A DNA stretch of 64,000 nucleotides from Paraburkholderia fungorum (GTDB lineage: Bacteria; Pseudomonadota; Gammaproteobacteria; Burkholderiales; Burkholderiaceae), in contig NZ_FNKP01000001.1 of the NCBI RefSeq assembly GCF_900099835.1, positions 1,178,001 to 1,242,000 on the forward strand, in the 5' to 3' direction. Within the stretch, counting starts at the first letter, position 1, and the number at the start of each line of letters is the position of its first letter. A model generated the notes under the pieces. It was not told the origin of the DNA, made no database searches, and saw only the letters and a list, made by a program, of their open reading frames with translations. Position numbers and translations under genes: made by a program. Below are positions 58,007 through 64,000 of this stretch, one piece after another.

Positions 58007-60100
58007 ATGATGAACCGAAAGCTTCACCCGTCGTCGCCACGCTGGTCGAACCGGCTGTACAGGATTGCGACGACGATCTATCGCAAGCGTCCGGTATGGA
58101 TGGTGTCGTTCTCCGCGAGCGAGGCGAGTCTGTCTGAAGGGCTGAGAGCCGCGTGTGCGTCGACGGCCATGCTCGCGGTGGGCAATGTGCTGCACGATCC
58201 GATCTTCGCGTGGGCCGCGATCGGCGCGTTCTGGACCTGTCTCGCCGATGCCGCCGGTTCCAACCGGGCCCGTTTCGCGTCGATGATGGGCTTTGCGCTG
58301 CTGTCTACGTTGTGCGGCGGCATCACCTCTTTTGCGTCGGGCTCGAGCGCTGTATTCGCGGCACTGGCGGTGCTCGCGTTCACGACACTCGGCGCATTCG
58401 GCCGCATCTGGGGTGCAGCCACCTCGCAGGTGACGATCCTCGCGGCGACCGCCTGCGTGGTCATGGTCGACCGGCCGATGCACAGCGTTCGCGCGGGCCT
58501 CGCGTTTCTCGGCGTGTATCTGGTCGGCTGCCTGTTTGCGATCGCGCTGAGCCTGACCGTGTGGCGCATTCATCCGTTCGGCGCGAGCCGGTCGTCGTTG
58601 CGCACGGTGTATCTGCGGCTCGCCGACATTGCACTCGACAGCGCGCGTCTGCTCGAACAACGCGCTATTCCACGCGATTGGGCCACCCACGCCGCCAAGT
58701 TCCGCGCCGATGCCCGTGCTGCATTGGAGCGGTCGCGCAAGTTACTGGCAAACGTGCCTCCATCGAGAACAGGCAGTCGCGAAACCTACGACACCTTGCT
58801 CGGTCTTCTCACCGACAGCGAAGCGCTGTTCGCGTATCTGATCGCCGTCTCGGGCGCATGCGAACGCGCTCCCGCCGACGCATGGCGCGCGAAACGCGCA
58901 GCCCGATTGCTGGGCGCGATTGGCGAGGTGCTGCGCGGTATCGGCGCGGCGGCGGGTGAAGGCCGCTTCGAGCGTCTAGCCGATTTCCAGCGACGTCTGC
59001 GCCGACTCGCGCAACGGCTCGAAAACGCGTTGATGGAACCGGTAAAGCTGAAGTCCGACTTCGAACTGGTCGACTTCGCGCCCGCTTACGAGCAGCCTGC
59101 GAAGTGGACGGAGAGCGCCGCCCGCCTGATGACGTGGATCGTCTCCACGCTCAAGGCCAATCAGTCGTGGCAATCCGTCGGCTTGCGCCATGCGGCGCGC
59201 GTCGGCGTGACGACCACCACCGGCTTTCTCGTGATCCGCGCGCTGGGGTTGCCGTTCGGCTACTGGGCGACCATGGCGACGCTGCTGATCCTGCAGCCGT
59301 CGATTGCGGCGACCTGGCCGCGCAGTATCGAGCGCGCGGCGGGCAGTATTGTCGGCGGTGTGCTGGCGGCGGCAATCGGTTACGCGATTCATTCGCCGCT
59401 CGGCATTTCGCTCGCCGTCTTCCCGCTGGTGATGGCGACGATGGCGCTGCGTCCCGTCAGCTACAGCCTGTTCGTGCTGTTTCTCACGCCGACCTTCGTG
59501 CTGGTCGCCGACTTCGCGACGCCAGGCGCGAGCGAATTCTCGTTTGCAATCACGCGGCTCGGCAATAACGTGCTCGGCTGCGTGCTCGCTTTGCTGGCCA
59601 CGTTCTACCTTTGGCCGACGCGCGAGAAAGTCGACTACCGCGCGTATCTGGGCAAAGCGGTACGCGCGAATCTCGCGTATCTGCGGGCTGCGCTGGAGTC
59701 GCCGCGCCGCAGTGAGAAGGAGATGGAGCAGTTGCGTCGCGCGGCGGGTCTTGCCAGCAACAACGCGGAAGAAGTCATCGGACGGATTCGTTTGGAGAAG
59801 CTCGAAGATTCGATGGTCGATACGGTGACGCTGACGGTGTTGAGCCTGTCGCGCCGGATGGCGGGGACGGCCACGCAATTGCGTCTGACTACGACGCGGC
59901 GCGAGCGTCACGATGAACTGATGGCATGGGTCGCGGCAATGAGTGCCGATATCGACGCCGCGTTGAACCGTACGCTAAAACCGGTCCGGCACGAGCTTCC
60001 GGCACGTGAGAATCTGACGTCGCTCGAAGCGGATGCAGTGGGCGAAATGGCGCGGATGCACCGCTTGCTTACCGAGCGGATGCGTGAGGCGAGGGGGTAA
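58007..60100 (+). CDS. FUSC-family inner-membrane protein (aromatic-acid exporter-like)
   Basis: 697 aa (starts at ATG 58007 or 58010). Two hydrophobic blocks of five to six helices (about residues 48-190 and 395-530) are separated by a long soluble alpha-helical region and followed by another cytoplasmic helical domain. This doubled arrangement, with FGYWATMATLLILQPS and RAAGSIVGGVLAAAIG, is the FUSC family (relatives YccS, AaeB, and fusaric-acid resistance pumps). It is probably an efflux permease for aromatic acids or related toxicants. No membrane-fusion or outer-membrane partner gene adjoins it, so it may function alone like YccS. Confidence 0.85.
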   Translation: MMNRKLHPSSPRWSNRLYRIATTIYRKRPVWMVSFSASEASLSEGLRAACASTAMLAVGNVLHDPIFAWAAIGAFWTCLADAAGSNRARFASMMGFALLSTLCGGITSFASGSSAVFAALAVLAFTTLGAFGRIWGAATSQVTILAATACVVMVDRPMHSVRAGLAFLGVYLVGCLFAIALSLTVWRIHPFGASRSSLRTVYLRLADIALDSARLLEQRAIPRDWATHAAKFRADARAALERSRKLLANVPPSRTGSRETYDTLLGLLTDSEALFAYLIAVSGACERAPADAWRAKRAARLLGAIGEVLRGIGAAAGEGRFERLADFQRRLRRLAQRLENALMEPVKLKSDFELVDFAPAYEQPAKWTESAARLMTWIVSTLKANQSWQSVGLRHAARVGVTTTTGFLVIRALGLPFGYWATMATLLILQPSIAATWPRSIERAAGSIVGGVLAAAIGYAIHSPLGISLAVFPLVMATMALRPVSYSLFVLFLTPTFVLVADFATPGASEFSFAITRLGNNVLGCVLALLATFYLWPTREKVDYRAYLGKAVRANLAYLRAALESPRRSEKEMEQLRRAAGLASNNAEEVIGRIRLEKLEDSMVDTVTLTVLSLSRRMAGTATQLRLTTTRRERHDELMAWVAAMSADIDAALNRTLKPVRHELPARENLTSLEADAVGEMARMHRLLTERMREARG

Positions 60101-60132
60101 GGTTGAGCGGCGGCAGGGGTGTTGCCGCAGCG

Positions 60133-60588
60133 TCATGATGCGCGGGGGCGCTTCCGCGGTTTTTCAGTTGCCGGTGCTTCAACACACTCCCTGTGCTTTG
60201 ACTCGCTTCCGCGTTTTGATGGGCGCGGGTGCTTGACAAGCGCTGTCGCTTCGAGCGGCGCCAATGCATCAACAGGCTCTGCCGCTTCGTCAACCTCCGC
60301 GACTTCAACAACCTCAGGCGCAGGCAACACCGACTCCAACGTCCTCAACCCCGCCGCCAGTGCGCGCTTATCGACCGCCGTCAGCCGCTTCACCCAATAC
60401 TCCGCGGTCGACGCCTTCGACCGGTCCGCGAGTTCAAACGACGCCAGCACCCGCACCGGCTTGCGCGAGCGCGTATAACGCGCGCCTTCGCCGCTCGCGT
60501 GTTTATCGAAACGCGCCTGCACGTCGGTGGCGATGCCCGTATAGATGCTGCCGTCCGAGCATTCGAGCAGATAAAGAAACCACGCCAT
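60133..60588 (-). CDS. GIY-YIG nuclease-domain protein with low-complexity tail
   Basis: 151 aa. Residues 1-83 are a GIY-YIG module of the UPF0213 (YhbQ) type: FLYLLECSDGSIYTGIATD (4-22; the YIG is YTG), ARFDKHASGEGARYTRSRKP, and RSKASTAEYWVKRLT (Glu metal ligand). The rest (about 88-151) is Glu/Val/Pro then Lys/Arg-rich without a fold, longer than usual for the family. It starts nine bases after the preceding minus-strand gene ends, so the two form an operon. Its role in DNA processing is not defined. Confidence 0.88.
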   Translation of the reverse strand: MAWFLYLLECSDGSIYTGIATDVQARFDKHASGEGARYTRSRKPVRVLASFELADRSKASTAEYWVKRLTAVDKRALAAGLRTLESVLPAPEVVEVAEVDEAAEPVDALAPLEATALVKHPRPSKRGSESKHRECVEAPATEKPRKRPRAS

Positions 60589-60597
60589 AAATGCGCT

Positions 60598-61824
60598 TCA
60601 GCCTTTGAACGGATTGTGTTCGCGCAGCTCGTCCACGTACGCGTGGATGCTGTTCTTTTCGTTATCGAGGAAGTGGCCCACCGCATCGGCGAAAGCGGGA
60701 TGCGCGAGCCAATGCGCGGAACGCGTCACCGTGGGCAGGAAACCTCGCGCCATCTTGTGCTCGCCTTGAGCGCCGCCTTCGAACACCCCAAGCTTTTCCT
60801 CGATGCAGAATTCGAGCGGCTGATAGTAAGCCGTTTCGAAGTGCAGACACGGTACATGTTCCAGCGCGCCCCAGTAACGGCCATACAACGTGCCGCCGTT
60901 TTTCCCATCGCGCTGATACACCACGAGCGAACTCGCAATCGGCTTGCCCTCGTATTCCGCGATCACGAGCAACAGGTTTTCCGGCATCGACGCACCGATC
61001 ATCCGGAAGAAGTCGAGGTTCAGATACGGACTCGAAAAGTGCTCGCGATAAGTCTGCCGATAACACTTGCTGAAGAAGCGCCAGTCCGCGTCCTGAATAT
61101 CTTCGCCGCGAATCCGGCGCATCGTCACGCCCGCTTCCTGCACCTTGCGACGCTCCGCGCGAATGTTCTTGCGCTTCTTCTGTTCGAGCGTCGAGAGGAA
61201 ATCGTCGAAGTTGCGATAGCCGTCGTTGAGCCAGTGAAACTGCACGCCTTCACGCTGCATCATGCCGAGACCGGTCAGCGCGTTCGCTTCGGTCTCAGTC
61301 GGAAACAGCACATGCAGCGACGACACGTCGGCCTGTTCGGCAAACGCCATCAGCGTGGCCGCGAGATGGCGCAATGCATGCGTATCCGCGGACAGTAACC
61401 GGTTGCCTTGCACCGGCGTGAACGGCACTGCGCACAGCAGCTTCGGGTAGTAGGGCAGACCGTTGCGTTTATATGCATCGGCCCAGGCCCAATCGAACAC
61501 ATACTCCCCATACGAGTGCCCCTTCAGATACACGGGCGCGGCCGCTACGAGCTTGTCCGTGCGCGGATCGGTGAGCGTGACGAATTGCGGCGCCCAGCCG
61601 GTATCGGCGACCGCGCATCGGGTCGCGTGCAGCGCGCTCAGGAACTCGTGCCGCAAAAACGGCGTGGGTTGCGACTGTTGCGCGAGGAGGGCGTTCCATT
61701 CGGCGGCGTCCACCTCGGAGGGCGACGCGAGAATGCCCGTGCGATAATCAAAGCGTTCCTGGTTCAATCTGTGTGACTGTTCCGAATGAGCGACGCGGTG
61801 CGTTTCAGGCCTTTCAGGGGCCAT
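60598..61824 (-). CDS. GNAT-fold acyltransferase, COG3146 (FemAB-like) type
   Basis: 408 aa from the ATG at 61824. The features of the COG3146/DUF482 group are EWNALLAQQSQPTPFLRHEF, VAAAPVYLKGHSYGEYVFDW, EQKKRKNIRAERRKV, and ASSLVVYQRDGKNGGTLYGR, then HFETAYYQPLEFCIEEKL and FEGGAQGEHKMARGFLP. Such proteins have a tandem GNAT fold like FemAB enzymes that use aminoacyl-tRNA; the substrate is unknown. It heads a two-gene operon with the GIY-YIG gene and is divergent from nadE. Confidence 0.85.
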   Translation of the reverse strand: MAPERPETHRVAHSEQSHRLNQERFDYRTGILASPSEVDAAEWNALLAQQSQPTPFLRHEFLSALHATRCAVADTGWAPQFVTLTDPRTDKLVAAAPVYLKGHSYGEYVFDWAWADAYKRNGLPYYPKLLCAVPFTPVQGNRLLSADTHALRHLAATLMAFAEQADVSSLHVLFPTETEANALTGLGMMQREGVQFHWLNDGYRNFDDFLSTLEQKKRKNIRAERRKVQEAGVTMRRIRGEDIQDADWRFFSKCYRQTYREHFSSPYLNLDFFRMIGASMPENLLLVIAEYEGKPIASSLVVYQRDGKNGGTLYGRYWGALEHVPCLHFETAYYQPLEFCIEEKLGVFEGGAQGEHKMARGFLPTVTRSAHWLAHPAFADAVGHFLDNEKNSIHAYVDELREHNPFKG

Positions 61825-61921
61825 CAAATGCTGCGTCGTTTGTTTATCCGATTTGTCCGTTCCTTCGAACTAACCAGCTGCGGTACTCGCAAGCCTGTGT
61901 CGCTTGCCCGTCGATCCTGCC

Positions 61922-63610
61922 ATGAAGACCCGAATCGCTCTTGCTCAAATCAATGTCACCGTCGGCGATTTCGCCGGCAATGTCGCGAAGATTGTCGCTG
62001 CCGCGCGCTTAGCGCACAACGATGGTGCGAAGCTGCTAGTTGCACCTGAACTCGCGCTGTCCGGCTATCCGCCCGAAGATCTGCTGCTGCGCCCCGCGTT
62101 CTACACCGCGAGCGCCGCCGCGTTGGCCGACCTCGCCGTGCAACTCAAACCGTTCACCGGCTTGCATGTGATCGTCGGCCATCCGCTCAGAGACGTAGCG
62201 CACGGCCATGGTAATGCAAACGCGCCGATCGAGCGCGGCGTGCCGCCGGTCGACACGTTCAATGCGGCGTCGCTGATCGTCGACGGGGAAGTGAAGGGCA
62301 CCTATCGTAAGCAGGATTTGCCGAATACCGAAGTGTTCGACGAGAAGCGCTATTTCGCGTCCGACCCGCAGCCGTTCGTGTTCGAACTCGACGGCGTGAA
62401 GTACGGCGTGGTGATCTGCGAAGATGCGTGGCATGCATCGGCCGCGCAAATGGCAAAGGCGGCCGGCGCGCAAGTCGTGCTGATTCCAAACGGCTCGCCT
62501 TATCACCTGAACAAGGAAGCGGTGCGCTTCGACATTCTGCGCGCGCGGATTCGCGAGACCGGCCTGCCGATGGTCTATGTGAACATGGTCGGCGCGCAGG
62601 ACGAATTGGTGTTCGACGGCGGTTCGTTCGTGCTCGACGCACAAGGCGAGCTGGTCGCGAAGATGGCGCAGTTCGAAGAAGCGACCGCGATTGTCGAATT
62701 CGACAACGGCACACCGCTGCGTGCGGGAATCGCGCCGGAGCAGTCGCTCGAAGCGCAGGTGTACGCCGCGCTCGTGATGGGCGTGCGCGACTACATCAAC
62801 AAGAACGGTTTTCCGGGTGCGTTGATCGGCCTGTCGGGCGGCGTGGATTCTGCGCTCGTGCTCGCGGTCGCGTGCGACGCGCTCGGCGCGGATCGCGTGC
62901 GGGCGGTGATGATGCCGTCGCGCTATACCGCCGACATCTCGACCACCGACGCCGCCGAGATGGCTCGCCGCGTCGGCGTGCGCTACGACGAAATCGCGAT
63001 TGCGCCGATGTTCGACGCGTTCCGTGGCTCGCTCGCCGAAGAGTTCGCTGGCCGTGCCGAAGACGCTACCGAAGAGAACATCCAGGCCCGCATCCGCGGC
63101 ACGTTGCTGATGGCGCTGTCGAACAAATTCGGTTCGATCGTTCTGACCACCGGCAACAAGAGCGAGATGGCAGTCGGCTATTGCACGCTTTACGGCGACA
63201 TGGCGGGCGGCTTCGCGGTGATCAAGGACATCGCGAAGACACTGGTCTACAAGCTGTGCCATTACCGCAATCAGGCCACCACGTTCAGCAAGCAGGACGT
63301 GATCCCCGAGCGGATTCTGACGCGCGCTCCGTCGGCGGAGTTGCGTGAGAACCAGACCGATCAGGACAGCTTGCCCGAATACGACGTGCTCGACGCGATC
63401 ATGCGCATGTACATGGAAGAAGATCGCTCGCTCGCGGAAATCATCGCGGCGGGCTATGCGGTCGACGACGTGAAGCGTGTCACGCGGCTCATCAAGATCA
63501 ACGAATACAAGCGTCGTCAGGCGCCTATCGGCATTCGCGTCACGCATCGCGCGTTCGGACGCGACTGGCGTTATCCGATTACTTCGCGCTATACCGAACC
63601 GGTTGAATGA
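61922..63610 (+). CDS. nadE: Glutamine-dependent NAD+ synthetase
   Basis: Two-domain enzyme of 562 aa that makes NAD+ from deamido-NAD+, ATP and glutamine. Start at the ATG at 61922 (MKTRIALAQINVTVGDF). The N-terminal nitrilase-type glutaminase carries Glu (PELALSGYPPEDLL), Lys and nucleophilic Cys (VVICEDAW, about Cys165). The C-terminal synthetase has the PP-loop SGGVDSAL (about 306-313) and TTGNKSEMAVGYCTLYGD. The length fits the short two-domain bacterial type. The adjacent PII gene links NAD synthesis and nitrogen state by position; this nadE-glnB order is seen in other Burkholderiales (from memory). Confidence 0.96.
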   Translation: MKTRIALAQINVTVGDFAGNVAKIVAAARLAHNDGAKLLVAPELALSGYPPEDLLLRPAFYTASAAALADLAVQLKPFTGLHVIVGHPLRDVAHGHGNANAPIERGVPPVDTFNAASLIVDGEVKGTYRKQDLPNTEVFDEKRYFASDPQPFVFELDGVKYGVVICEDAWHASAAQMAKAAGAQVVLIPNGSPYHLNKEAVRFDILRARIRETGLPMVYVNMVGAQDELVFDGGSFVLDAQGELVAKMAQFEEATAIVEFDNGTPLRAGIAPEQSLEAQVYAALVMGVRDYINKNGFPGALIGLSGGVDSALVLAVACDALGADRVRAVMMPSRYTADISTTDAAEMARRVGVRYDEIAIAPMFDAFRGSLAEEFAGRAEDATEENIQARIRGTLLMALSNKFGSIVLTTGNKSEMAVGYCTLYGDMAGGFAVIKDIAKTLVYKLCHYRNQATTFSKQDVIPERILTRAPSAELRENQTDQDSLPEYDVLDAIMRMYMEEDRSLAEIIAAGYAVDDVKRVTRLIKINEYKRRQAPIGIRVTHRAFGRDWRYPITSRYTEPVE

Positions 63611-63666
63611 GCGTCGGCATTACGCGTACCGCGCGTGAAGCCAAACTCGAAGCAAACCCGAACCAC

Positions 63667-63695
63667 GCGCCGGATTGCCGCAATGTATCCGGCGC
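63667..63695. promoter_or_regulatory. Perfect 9-bp dyad upstream of glnB
   Basis: GCGCCGGAT (63667-63675) and ATCCGGCGC (63687-63695) are perfect inverted copies around an 11-base loop. They end five bases before a TAGAAT hexamer (63700-63705). No T run follows, so it is either an unusual nadE terminator or an operator for the PII gene. Confidence 0.5.
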
Positions 63696-63702
63696 GGCGT
63701 AG

Positions 63703-64000
<298 letters not shown>

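Overview
The window is high-GC DNA from a member of the Burkholderiaceae, most likely a Paraburkholderia/Burkholderia-type chromosome 1. The evidence is gene order (trxB-ftsK-lolA-rarA-serS, minCDE-clcA-waaC, ppc/hemC-hemDX-hemY), codon use and lineage traits such as a HemD-HemX fusion and a PEP carboxylase with a long basic tail. The window is cut inside an Smr-domain gene on the left and inside glnB/glnK on the right.

Layout. 1-10.8 kb is conserved housekeeping: Smr protein, thioredoxin reductase, FtsK, LolA, a CytX-type NCS1 transporter, RarA, SerRS and, directly after serS, tRNA-Ser(CGA) with a clear promoter and terminator. 10.9-14.8 kb is a four-gene lipid-modification operon (FAD oxidoreductase, DUF1365, cyclopropane-fatty-acid synthase, chalcone-isomerase-like protein). 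14.8-18.4 kb on the minus strand holds a ferritin-like lipoprotein, MntH and a lipoprotein esterase. 19-26.6 kb holds map, a GNAT acetyltransferase, minCDE, small envelope proteins, a ClC channel and WaaC. 27-34 kb holds small envelope genes, an MFS symporter, a TonB-C-like lipoprotein, a candidate sRNA, argH and a divergent regulator/methyltransferase pair. 34-42 kb holds ppc, divergent from the heme genes hemC-hemDX-hemY.

About 42.1-54.5 kb is accessory and visibly richer in A/T between about 43 and 51 kb. It contains a hypothetical gene behind a C4-like antisense-RNA leader, a DUF5343 gene overlapping a HEPN/Ymh-type gene, a degenerate C-terminal copy of an MFS gene, a Sec-secreted YD-repeat protein with a probable immunity gene, a PAAR / glycine-zipper effector / two-TM protein cassette resembling a type VI secretion effector set, a stub resembling the N-terminus of a tyrosine integrase, and the intact MFS gene. 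A duplicated piece of that MFS gene's upstream region lies at the far edge, so pieces of a second MFS copy bracket the insert.

From 54.6 kb the core-type sequence resumes: an SDR and an aldehyde dehydrogenase, inorganic pyrophosphatase, a FUSC-family exporter, an acetyltransferase/GIY-YIG pair, glutamine-dependent NAD synthetase and the PII gene. Period-7 tandem repeats occur at three intergenic places. No rRNA, CRISPR array or complete insertion sequence was seen. All family names are from recognition by eye; no database search was run.
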